Below, piece after piece: positions 21,928 through 32,469 of a DNA stretch of 64,000 nt. The notes under the pieces were generated by a model. It ran no database searches, had not been told where the DNA came from, and was given only the letters and a program-made list of their open reading frames with translations. Position numbers and translations under genes: made by a program. This DNA is from Leidyana gryllorum EB-2025a. Lineage: Eukaryota > Apicomplexa. Positions within the stretch are counted from its first letter, which is position 1; each line of letters starts with the position of its first letter. The DNA lies in contig JBLWGC010000085.1 in the NCBI GenBank assembly GCA_048772705.1, positions 1-64,000 on the forward strand, written 5' to 3'.

Positions 21928-23690
21928 GTGTCCTTCCGATCCTCCTCTGTCAAAAACAAACACAGTTTGTACCATTCGTGGCTGTATTACGGGCCCGTGA
22001 GTGGCGTCTCCGCGATTCCGGAATCTCCTCGGACTCGGCACAGTGTCTTCAAAGTTGGTCAACGGTCGGTTGCCAGCACCCGCGGCCGAGAATATTTGCT
22101 GCTTCCCACAGGCTGTGCCGATCAGTCTCCTAAGCTCTTGTCGTCCCCATATGTCCACTGCATCTCTGAACAACGGAGCTTAGGAGTACGTGGATTGACG
22201 CTCCTTCTGTGGTTCGCACAAGTCGAGGTCGCTGGAAGCCTCCGCATTGTGTGAGACAAGACGTTTGATGAGTGAGACTCCCATTATTTCCATCCCATGC
22301 GCTGCAGCTCGCAGAGGTCCTCAGAGGCGCCAAGCTATGTTCCTCTGTCTCCCGAGAATCGATCGATGGCCTCCCCAATCGAGAAGCTATGACTTGGATC
22401 TTGGCCGCGGGATCGGTGTGAAAGAACAAGAGATCTATACGGCCTGAAGGGTGCAAAAAGGCTCACAATAAGTTCTGTATTCTTGGCATCTACTTTTACT
22501 CGATGGTATCTGCGCGAGAGACCTCGACGAGCACGATGTTATCTCCTTGCCAGGTGCTAATGAGCGGAGCACCACCGAAGATGCCGTATGTTTTTATATG
22601 ATGCCTCCGAGGGCATTCAGCTGCGGAAGTTCCAAGAGATACTTGTCTCAGTCTCTCCTGATACGGACACGTCGGAGGGGCCGACGATCTTCATCGCGCT
22701 CTATGGCTCCCGCTTCAAGCATCGGTCCAGTCTTGTGGAATGGTAGTCAATCTTGGTGACGGAGTTGAGATCTTTGTTGTGACGTTGTGTTGATGCCGAT
22801 CGCCGACCACTGAGTTGCGCAGGACGCAGTGGAATGCGCTCTTTAGCCGCATCGTCGTCGACGAGTGAACGTTCCCTAATTATACCTTCGATACGAAGCA
22901 TTTGTTGCCTATGTCCAGCTACCCCGGAAAATCGTTGTGTTTCATAGTTGCCCGTCGAAAGCGATACATCGTGTCAACCAGATGAAAGCAAAGTGCAACG
23001 AGGCATTGGCGCCAATGATACCATTCACCGACTTCGACACATTGCTTTTATCCCAAGACTCAAGCGCTATCAAGGCGTACTTTTTGCTACGATAGCCGAG
23101 ACTGTGGTGACTTTTCTTCCCTGAGTGTGTCACTCGAGTCGGAGGTTCCCGAGAATGAATACCAGTTTGGGGGGTGAAGATATAATACGGCGCTGTCTCT
23201 TGCGACTGCTTACAAAGCGTGCCACATATTCAACCCATCGACTCCCACAAGACCCCTAACCGCTGTCGATGCGCTGCTCGAAGGCAACAAACTCCCATTT
23301 CCAACACCACAGCCGAAAGGGGTGCCGCCGGAGCCGCTCTCGCAAGAAGTGCAATGCACATCCCCCCCGCAAAAACAGGAAGCGTCGGAAAGGGGTGCGC
23401 TTTTGGGAAGTAGCGACACAACATGCTCCTTCAAACCCGAGATCTCGGCGGAGTTACAGCGTCGTGGAGGGGTCAGCTACCCGAAGAGGGAACTCTTCTC
23501 CGCCGTCTCCTCATTCAAGGAGGCGAAAGATGCTGAATGGGACATCAAGGCACTCGACCGAGTCCGGCATTGCCATCAACTTATTCATCGATTGAGTGAC
23601 GAAATTATCTTCTCGGGCTCGAGTTACGAACAGTTGGAGGGGAAAAATGAGGCGGCATCATTTTCTGCCAATGTGTCTCAAGTGCGGTGA
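21928..23690 (+). pseudogene. Array unit F: decayed copy
   Basis: Scattered frames still show the family. At about 22665-22742 one frame reads 'TIFIALYGSRFKHRSSLVEW', matching 'VALVLNELYGSSFD' of unit E. At about 22885-23100 another reads 'AYVQLPRKIVVFHSCPS' followed by 'APMIPFTDFDTLLLSQDSSA', matching 'AYQQLPPKTVVFVD' and 'PITDFTSVVS'. At 23322-23690 an open frame carries the helical domain 'ELFSAVSSFKEAKDAEWDIK' and 'HCHQLIHRLSDEIIF', very close to unit E. No single frame joins these, so it is a pseudogene. The part before 22.5 kb may be a separate older relic. Confidence 0.6.
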
Positions 23691-24066
23691 ATGGGTGGGA
23701 GTGGAACGGGAAGGATCGGCATTTGAGACACGCCAGTCGAGACTCCAAAGCAGGAGAACCTCAGAAGTCTCGTACCCAATCTTTGTTGTCGCACAACTTG
23801 ATCTCGCCCCACAGCGGTGCTGCCCGCGAGCACCCCCAGAGCACTTTCCATTCGACTAATGGATGTGATAAGCCATGCGAGATGCTTTCGGCACATACGT
23901 TTCCGTAGCCGCGGAGCAGTTGAGCGCGGAGTGGCGTCTGGCGCTATGTCGACATTCGCAGGGAACCGTTCGATAGGGTTAGAGCTTCCCCTACTCCGAT
24001 CGTTGCAGTGCCGGACAGAACGCATGTAATGGCCTCATTCAGATCACGTCGATCCTTCCGCCGAGT

Positions 24067-24402
24067 ATGTTCCCACAGACAAACAAGTCATACTCGCCAA
24101 ATAACCGGAATGGTGGGATATACTTGTTGCAGAATGGTCTCCAGCAAGTCATGCCGCCTCAATACAACTTAACGTCACCGGTCTACCCATTGTCTCTTTT
24201 GGTAACACAACCGCGGCACCAATGGCAGTCATTGTGGGGACTACATATTAGCTCAGCATTGCGTCGGGCAATCCAACAAAAGGGGGGCTCTCTGCTTTGT
24301 TTTATCACCACGCGATCAATTTCTCGTCAGTTTACGTATCTCATTAGAAGGGCCATTTGTGATCGGCTTACCATCGTTGGGTTGCTTCATGCCGACGAGT
24401 AG
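24067..24402 (+). pseudogene. Array unit G: fragment of a decayed copy
   Basis: A 111-residue open frame contains 'GGSLLCFITTRSISRQFTYL' followed by 'IRRAICDRLTIVGL'. These have the spacing and hydrophobic pattern of 'GSLLVHCVGVNPQLLRFGGV' and 'IADVLLIST' in unit E. Nothing convincing of the N- or C-terminal ends remains nearby. Similarity is weak and judged by eye. Confidence 0.35.
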
Positions 24403-27400
24403 CCCTCGTAATCGTTGAGGTCCCGTCTGAAGCCCGAAAGCGTTTAGTAGAGTTGAGGAATGCCCAAACGTGCCGTCACTATTCAGCATATCTGTGACGC
24501 TCGCACCATCGTCGGGCTTGTGGACCTATTCGGAATCGCTCTTGTTCCCTTCTTGTTGAGAGACTCCAGATGAACGTCGACTTCGCCATTATCAAAATCG
24601 GCAACGAAGACTTGCACTCCGGCCATCAGGACTGTAGTCCAGGAAGGCAGATATTGCCAGTTTGAGATTGGATCAAAACGACATCTTCCGCAACGAGGGG
24701 ACAGCGAAACATGAAGAAAAGTGGCAGAGGCAGCAAGGGGGTGTCTCATATGCTGTAAGCACATCACGACCACCGATATGTCATTCAACATATCCAGATC
24801 ACCATCAGCACAATGGAGACTCTTTTTACCCCACATCTTTTTGTCACGAGCGAGCGAGAACAATCAATCTTCAGCTTTATCCTGAGTTGAACTCAATTTG
24901 TCAGAAGCACTCCAAACCCTCAGAGTCACTCCAATTCCTCACAGCTCCGAGAAGTGGTGCCGGAGGAAATTATTTTGGCCAACCCTTGGGCCTCTGGCAG
25001 GTGAGGACTCAGTCCCTCACGCTAGCTCCATCTCGACAAGCACTCAAATCATCGTAGATCCACAATCATAACCAATCACCTCATGAAAAGTTTGCGTACG
25101 AGTCCGGAACCTCTCAACATTCCAAAATGGCGCTCGTCTCCGCACAACACAGCCCATAGCTCCGTCCAAACGAATGAATCCAACGTCAGACCAGAGGTCC
25201 TCAAGAAACTCGAAGCGTTAAAGCGAGCGCCTCACTGCACCATCTAGTAAAAGGCGAGAGGGTGATAAGTGTTGAGGCTCTCCACACGAATTTTGGAGCT
25301 GAGACCCGCCAGCCGCCGGAGACGGCGTGTGTACTGGATGTAACGGATGGGTAATCGACTTTGTCGACCCAACCAATGATCTGAAGTGATGTCGGCCCAC
25401 CGCTGATCGATGTTTGACTGACACTCGCCTGGTGGGATAACTTCCCATTGTGACCCGGTTGGGAGGCGATACTAACACACTGAAGCAGATCTTAAGGTCC
25501 CTCAGGCTGGGCTGGAGACTCTGGACGGTGCTCACCCGAAGGTGTGCACAGTCAAGGGACACCCGTGTGGTCACACCAGGCTGGGAACAGAGCGGGTCAG
25601 CCACACACTTTGGACAGGGTGGGGGAGAACCAAATGGAACTGCTTCTTTTATCAATTCTCAATTCGTTGACTTTTATGCGGGTGGGTGTCGGTCGAGGGG
25701 GAGACGAGACGGGACTGATATTTTCAACAAAACTTCGAATAAAACTCAACTTACCTGCGGGTTGCAGTGTCTGGCTCAAGAAGCGATGCGCAGGGGGAGG
25801 AGCAACCACTGCACTCTGGTGAATGTAAGTCCCTCGGGAGGGTCACACATAGTGTGGTTCTCCCACCTGAGACTTTCTGAGAGGGCGGACGGGGCTCGAC
25901 TCGACGCCGACATTCGAGACTAATTTGAGCAAATTGAGTGAGATCGGTCAATCACATCGAGACCCCCAGGATGCGACAGCTTTATGTTGATGGACAGTTG
26001 ACTCGGACGACGATGAAAAAGGAGGTGGACACTCTGTGTGGTACGCGGTTGTCATATTAATGAAATCTTCAAGTCGGGGATGAGGGAGGCTAATTATGAG
26101 TATGAGGTGCATTTAGGTGGTGGTCGGGTGGCGCCACAGAGCAGCCGTGCCCTCCGTGCAGACCCTTGGAGACATCTCGTAACTGACAGTGACTTATGTC
26201 GCCATGTACGTGCACTCGCGAGGTATTGCCTAGATCTCCTGGATCGCTGCCGTTTGCAATATCTGCCTCGTTCTCGAGAGCGTGCCGTGCCAACTTCCAC
26301 AAGATCTGAAATGGCCAAATATTGTAACAGCCGATCTGCTAATTGTTCGGATGCGTGGTGTAAGCATCACTGTTCCCGCTCCCGTTTCCTCAGTGAGACG
26401 ACCTCGTCGGGCGTATGGGTGCATGAGTAAAGCGCTCTATTCGGTGGAGGGCAAATGGGAAACGTAATGGCAGCTTAACCTGGGACACTTTGTGCATCTG
26501 TGTACTGTCGCCGCAGCCACTGTGACTTGAAACCCGTGCGCCCCACGACACAAGATCGGAACTTTCTGTGAGGCGGAAGTGGACTGGGATCTCCACGATC
26601 TGAAAGAATCTTGTCTCGAGTTCGGGACACTGATTCCTTGGTTCGGCCGACTCTGATTCGGAGACGCCGTGGGAGTTGGGGGCACGAGAAGTCATTGTGT
26701 CGCTCCTGTCCGCCGTCTCCGAATGAGGGCCGCTCAAACTCCCACCCGCCTGTCTCGATTCCCTGTAAAAAATCTTTTCACATCGTCAACCGCAAACGAC
26801 ACCAGGGGCGTCTCATCTCTCTCGCCGAATATGACTTCCAACGTAGTGCCAAATCCGAGATCAGCTACTTCCTCAATCAATGTGAAATTTTTCTTACACC
26901 CTCACGAAGTTAGCCGACAGGTATCAATGTATACGTCAGTCTGCCCGCTCCCGTCTCCGCTTTCGTTGCCTTCCATACCACCACCCGAAACACATCACAT
27001 GTAGCCAGAAGCTTACAGCAAATATTGTCTGATCTCCACCCTTGAGTTTTGCCTCAAGAACACACAAAACCTTGTGAACAGAGTCGTGGAGTGTGGAAGG
27101 CCCTGTGGCACAGTTGCCAATCACACCGGTTGCAGCCGCCGTGTGATCTTAAACGGAACGGGCTTCTTGAGCTGCGCCGAGACGCAACGCCGAGTCTCCA
27201 GACGGAAGGACGTGGAGGAGACTTCATCTGTCTCCAGGGTATCATGGCCTGAGCCCCACGACGACCGCGAGCCATATATTTTCCCGCCCCTCTGCGTAGA
27301 GTATTGTGCAGAACACATTCAAAAGGCCCCGTATCCCCAATCTGGGTCAGAGGAAGCGACAATTCGCGAGTCGAAAGATCAAACAGTTCCGACTTGCGCA

Positions 27401-28201
27401 TCCACGATCTGCCGAACATATAGCGGCCAATCTGTCTGAATATCGAAGATCCCGAGAAGCCATCATGCACCTACCGACGAAGTCTATCACCTACACCCCA
27501 CATGTCTTCCGTCGTCGAGAGCACAGGCGGTGTCAGGGTGAATTTGTCTTGCCGGTCTCACCTGTTTCAGAGAGGGGAATGGGGAACAGGTAATGATGTT
27601 CTTTCGTCACCGTCGACGAGGGAGACATGGTCCTGTTGGAGCCCCTATCGGGGAGCAGCAATGTCTGTCACCATGGCGGGCTATGTATCGTTGGCCAGGG
27701 TCTCCACCTCAGGGGCACTTTTCGACTCGTAACAAATGTATGGGTACTACCCTTACTTGCCACTTACTCGGTTCACCATTGTGGCGTCATCGAAAGGACG
27801 AGAAGTGTCGCGTCCATAAGGCCCTCTAGTGTTTGAGTGGATTGACGGCTCCTAAGCGTGCACTGAAGACGAGCGTCGGAAGAGAGAGCGTCCACTGTTT
27901 CCCACTCGCCGTTGACTCGTTGATGACAACGGCACAGTGTTTTCATGTGGCCCATTCCGTTAATGAGTGTATTCCCGATGATCCCAGCGCTCAGTGCGTC
28001 AGGAACTCTGTACTCGTGGAAACGCGCTTGCCGGGTCAGTAAGCCTCGCGAGCGCGTCACAGTTGGCTGGACAAATTCTATGCAGAAATCCCCCCCCACG
28101 GTCCCGTGCCACTTTCCAACCACAAAGCGCAAACCAACCACCAACTTCTAATCAACACTTCGGAAAACACTGTGACTTCTACTGCCAATCCATTCAAGAT
28201 C
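24403..28201. other. Gene-poor stretch between the A-G array and P1
   Basis: About 3.8 kb with only short, overlapping frames in all directions (the longest about 157 codons at 25450-25923 plus). None has conserved motifs, good splice pairs linking them, or similarity I can see to units A-G beyond a possible 'LVELRNAQ' at about 24435. It may contain very old copies of the flanking families. No RNA gene or mobile element was recognised. Confidence 0.4.
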
Positions 28202-31200
28202 ATGGCTTCCGTCAACATGTCCGCTACTCAACAGGTCCGCGTATCCCAATGGCTCCCAGTGTCAGCGAAGACATCTCTTCAGATGTCTGGGTCTACTCAG
28301 ACCCCCATTGAACAAGGGGTATACCTGCCCCTTGTCGATTGTGTTGGCCGCCTTGTTTTGTTGGGAGAGTGCGGAACGGTGAGAGACCACTTAGATGTGG
28401 ATGACACCCCCGCCTCCCCATGTTCTATCGAGCTCGTGACCTTTTATAAGTCACTGATCGACCGTATCTTCCAACTACCACAACGTCCAACAGGAGCGTG
28501 TCGAGAGCTGGAACAAATTTTGGTGGACTTCATTCGACATGCCATCGATGTCGAGAAGCTTGATACGTGTCTTCCGAACGCCTCGGTAGATGATGCCTTC
28601 CGGATCTTCGAGAGTTCTGTAAAGAACGCCCGAAGTCGGATGAACGTGTTCATCGACAAGTGTATGGAGGTGGTGTCTACCGAGGAATTCGGAGCCATTT
28701 CAACAAGCTGGACCACTTATCGGACTGCCCTTGAATTGGCCTTGGTTTCAGCTCAAGAATTCACCAAGGCCCGTCAATCTGCCGCCAAAAGCGCCGAGAA
28801 TACTCGGGCACAGCAGCGCAGGCGTCAGGAACGGGTTCTGGACTTCGAGCTGGATTATCTACTTAGAACGTTAAAGAAATCGACCCCCGTGAGCTTCTTG
28901 GCGAGTTTCGTAGACTCAGGACATGATCCTACGCCCTCAGCACTCACCCTTAGCACGAATAGGAAGTCGAGGAGCCCCCTCCCTCGTCCGAAAGCCGTCT
29001 CCACCATCAACCAATCCCCCACCATGACCGGGTTGTGTCCACCTACTACAGCCTCTCCGTCACGCTCATCGGAGGCAGAGGCTACCGAGCCGCTCTTCAC
29101 AAAGGGTTACACGGAGTTTGCCCATCCATCCTCCTCCCCCCCCCCTTTCCATGAACATGAAACCACTTCCGTCCCTGAAGTGACGGTAGGCATCGGGCCA
29201 CATGATCCAATTAACAACATCGATCCCCCTCAGCCCTCGCCCTTCCACCCGTCACTACACTCATTTGGACCAACTGCACACACAGATGTTATCAGGATCG
29301 AGCCAGTCAAAGCTGCAGCTGAATCGCCCTCGCTTGTCCCGCCCTTAGCACACTCATTCGAAACCCCTGACGTGACTCAAAACGACACTCTCAAATGCAC
29401 AGCCCCCGCTCAGGCAATTAACCACAGAGTTTCGCCAAATCCGGTCTGTCCTCTGCCTGAAGAAGAGAACGAGGTGTCCTTGGTGCCTGCACAGTGTCCA
29501 CCTTCCGATCCTTGTAGTCACGACTTCGAGAGCCATGTGACAGAGGAAGCCGTGAGCTGTTCTGCGTTGCCACCCGCCGTTAGTCTTTCGTCAGATGACT
29601 TGACTCTCGGCGAGAGAGAGTCAGCTGGCTTATCCGACACCAAAGAGTCGCCGAACGTCCAGTTGAAACCAAAATCGCCACACCACCCCCGACGCCAATC
29701 TGTATCACAAAAATGCTCAGATCCTTCGTGGAGTTCTAGTGCGTCCCCGGTGAGTTCTGACTGTCTTCTTGATGATGAGGACCCCTGGGCTGTGCACGAG
29801 GCTGTTTCCTCGGTCTGCCTGGGCCCCAGAGAGGGTGTTCCCGATGATGAATCAAAGACCCCCAGCGGCGAGGGGACATGTCAAGATCGGTCTTCCAATA
29901 CACCTGCCGGCCCCGACTACTCCTCATCTCCCCTTCCTTCTGAAATTGACGGGGCATTGTCTGCAGCACCGAGTGAGTTGCGATCTGAGTCGATCAAAGA
30001 AAAAGAAGCTGGAACGCAAGAAGAAATGAAGCTGGAAGATCAGATGGAGACTCACAACAATGAGAGTTACAGAGTCAGCGGTAGTTCACTCGTGACCGAG
30101 GAGTCTCTCCAGAGGTTCGGCGATGACCAACCCGCGCCCCATTCATATAATATCACCCCCAAGGTGCCTCCGCCAGTTGAAGAAGAATCCCTTCCGCTTG
30201 AGATCGACGATTCCCCTTTGAAACTAACGGAGACCACAAACTCCGTGCAGTGTGGGGCTGATCTCAAACCCGAATACCGCTGCCACAATGAAGAGAGACC
30301 TGTTGCCTTGCCACCGATCGCTGAAGACGCGGTAGCCGAAACGCAAAACTCTGCCGTCGAGACAGCTCCCATCCGAGCTGCTCCCGTTGAAAACTTGCCG
30401 ACGTATCAGCTCAGACCGAACAAAGACGGGCTTCCAGGTCAACCCATCGGTCAGGATGCTAAAGGACGGACTTGCTTCTTGATTGGATGCCCCAACAGCC
30501 CTCAGACGGACTCCGTGTCTCACGACGAAACTGTTGTGGGGGCGACGGTCGGACCCGGAATCCGGCTGTGTGATTTCCCCATAACCCCGAGAGGTGACTT
30601 CGCTGACACCTCTAGCCTCTATCAACAAAGCGAAGCACAACGCATCAAGAACCAACAGCGCCGAGAGGAGTCGCGAGCAAAGCGATTGAGCAAAGAAGAC
30701 GAGAAACGGCGTCTTGTTCAAGAGAGGCGTGCCAAAGCGCTGGCCGACAAGGAAGAAAGTCGGAGACGACTGGAAGAAGTGCGGGCCCACCACTCCAGTG
30801 GTCGGCAGGGCCTCAGGGACAGGGCAAGGATACAACCACTTGTTCGCCCCCTTGCAGCATTGCAGGGAATGCCAGAGAGGCAAAGCGCCCCTCTCAAGCC
30901 CCCCCGACAACCTCCCCGCTCAATCAAGCGACGCACGTTACCCGCCCTGCAGGATCATGAGCCTCAGCCTACGTGTGAGACGTCTATCAACTCCGTTCGG
31001 GAAAGACATTCCCGGCACGCAACGGCCGACTCAAACGTGGAGTCGGCTGTTAATGGGGTGTCCGACAAAGACATCGATCAAGAAGGCGGATCTTATCGGC
31101 CAATAAATGGAGGGACGAATGCACCTGGACTCAAAACGGAGAGATTGGTGAGCCACTCGAACCTCTCTGTGGATGAAACAGTTCCGAACGAGTTGGAAGG

Positions 31201-31402
31201 CGAGAACGACCACGTATCACCGGCCTTGCAAAACCCGGGTGGCCGGACTAGAGTGGGCAATAGATCGACGGAAGGCCCTGAAAGTGCTCAAGTCGAGGGA
31301 GGACAACAGAATGGAATGAGAAATCAGCGAGTCACCCCTCCGCAATCGAACAGTCTTTTTTGCCTCCAATGGAAGAAGACCCGCCGGCGGCGACATCAAT
31401 AA
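28202..31402 (+). CDS. P1: large lineage-specific protein with low-complexity middle and coiled basic segment
   Basis: A single-exon gene of 1066 residues; the start is the first ATG of the frame. Family not recognised, but P2 (32470-34764) is a clear paralogue. Residues 1-240 form an alpha-helical head that begins with 'VYLPLVDCVGRLVLLGEC' (P2: 'LFLPLVDSEGRIAFLGSC'). About residues 240-790 are Ser/Pro/Glu/Thr-rich and of low complexity, likely disordered. About residues 798-900 are charged and helical ('DFADTSSLYQQSEAQRIKNQ', 'RRLVQERRAKALADKEESRR'), a probable coiled coil conserved in P2. The C-terminal 160 residues are again unordered. No signal peptide or membrane span. A scaffold or cytoskeleton-related role is possible, but this is speculation. 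Confidence 0.75.
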   Translation: MASVNMSATQQVRVSQWLPVSAKTSLQMSGSTQTPIEQGVYLPLVDCVGRLVLLGECGTVRDHLDVDDTPASPCSIELVTFYKSLIDRIFQLPQRPTGACRELEQILVDFIRHAIDVEKLDTCLPNASVDDAFRIFESSVKNARSRMNVFIDKCMEVVSTEEFGAISTSWTTYRTALELALVSAQEFTKARQSAAKSAENTRAQQRRRQERVLDFELDYLLRTLKKSTPVSFLASFVDSGHDPTPSALTLSTNRKSRSPLPRPKAVSTINQSPTMTGLCPPTTASPSRSSEAEATEPLFTKGYTEFAHPSSSPPPFHEHETTSVPEVTVGIGPHDPINNIDPPQPSPFHPSLHSFGPTAHTDVIRIEPVKAAAESPSLVPPLAHSFETPDVTQNDTLKCTAPAQAINHRVSPNPVCPLPEEENEVSLVPAQCPPSDPCSHDFESHVTEEAVSCSALPPAVSLSSDDLTLGERESAGLSDTKESPNVQLKPKSPHHPRRQSVSQKCSDPSWSSSASPVSSDCLLDDEDPWAVHEAVSSVCLGPREGVPDDESKTPSGEGTCQDRSSNTPAGPDYSSSPLPSEIDGALSAAPSELRSESIKEKEAGTQEEMKLEDQMETHNNESYRVSGSSLVTEESLQRFGDDQPAPHSYNITPKVPPPVEEESLPLEIDDSPLKLTETTNSVQCGADLKPEYRCHNEERPVALPPIAEDAVAETQNSAVETAPIRAAPVENLPTYQLRPNKDGLPGQPIGQDAKGRTCFLIGCPNSPQTDSVSHDETVVGATVGPGIRLCDFPITPRGDFADTSSLYQQSEAQRIKNQQRREESRAKRLSKEDEKRRLVQERRAKALADKEESRRRLEEVRAHHSSGRQGLRDRARIQPLVRPLAALQGMPERQSAPLKPPRQPPRSIKRRTLPALQDHEPQPTCETSINSVRERHSRHATADSNVESAVNGVSDKDIDQEGGSYRPINGGTNAPGLKTERLVSHSNLSVDETVPNELEGENDHVSPALQNPGGRTRVGNRSTEGPESAQVEGGQQNGMRNQRVTPPQSNSLFCLQWKKTRRRRHQ

Positions 31403-32469
31403 TTGAACCATTGTTAGCTCCTATCAATAATCGATCAATCCCGTGTATGACCTCCCCAATGGTCGGAGCCAAGTAGTGCAAACGACCCCCAGTAAAGCTG
31501 AGCGCTCTTCACAGCCTCTCCAGTTCTTCCCCGCTTGAACCCAGTGGCTTTCAATGACTAAGTGGAAGTAGCGAGCCGCGTGCAACTTCGATTATCGGAT
31601 AACAATGCCTCTTATAGCCAATCGAAATTCACTTAGAACGGGGACCGTCTTCGAGGTGTTGTGAGTTCCCCTCTGATATGTGCGCACTGAATGACTACTG
31701 ATGGTTGAGTGATGAGAGACATCGATTGTCTCGACCTGTCTTTGGCGGTCGTGAGCCGTTGAGCAGGAAGCTATGCAACGGCCGACGACAAGGGAGGAGA
31801 CAAGCGCTTAACCAATATGGTAGGTAGCGCCTATTCTCGGAGACGGCTGTTCAATGGAACAGTCCTGGGAAAGTCACTCTATTGGACACGGAAGGGAAGG
31901 TGAGTTCAACATTACTGGGCAACAATGAGTGCTCGGGTGGACTCATCCTGACATATCGATGATGTGTAATAATGAGACTCGAATGCCTGCCAATGGTGAC
32001 CGTCTCAACGTCATGCGAGTCGCGTCTAATACTCAATTTTGTGGTTCATTATGGTTAATCGCCACTTGACGTGGAATTGGGGAGGATCAGATGCAGTGGA
32101 AGTGTGGAAGCGGAAGCGTGCGATGATGTGGACGCGTGCCAGCGGTTTGTTGTGGGTGCGCGAGCTGGAAGCCGGTCGAACGTCGGTAGCGCATGATCAG
32201 TGCGAGACGGCAGAAATATGGTGTTGCAACGTGGGCGACGAATGACTGGAAGCTGCTTTTGATGAGTGCTTTGCGCACGAATGCGGTATCGAGAAGACGC
32301 GGTGCGGGGAAAACGTCAAGCGATCGTTTGTTTGACCTCGCGGATTGACGCGGGGGAGAAAACTGGGTAGGCCCTCTCTTCTTTTGTATGTAAACCTCCA
32401 CAACAGCACCAGCAGTTGTTTGGTTCACACACCTCATCGCGCGTTATTCATCCTTATCGCATCGCAGCC
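31403..32469 (+). other. Spacer between P1 and P2 with a possible relic of a third copy
   Basis: There is no intact gene. At about 31848-31935 one frame reads 'KVTLLDTEGKVSSTLLGNNE', which has the pattern of the P-family head ('LFLPLVDSEGRIAFLGSC'). The rest shows nothing further. A TTG-started frame is open just upstream of the P2 ATG but is not conserved. Confidence 0.35.

Noticed and set aside
25450-25923. 157-codon plus frame in the 24.4-28.2 kb spacer
   Set aside because: Composition and lack of motifs fit a chance frame; no splice partners were found.
30224-30910. 228-codon minus frame opposite P1
   Set aside because: It lies fully within a conserved single-exon gene and has no start context or family similarity.
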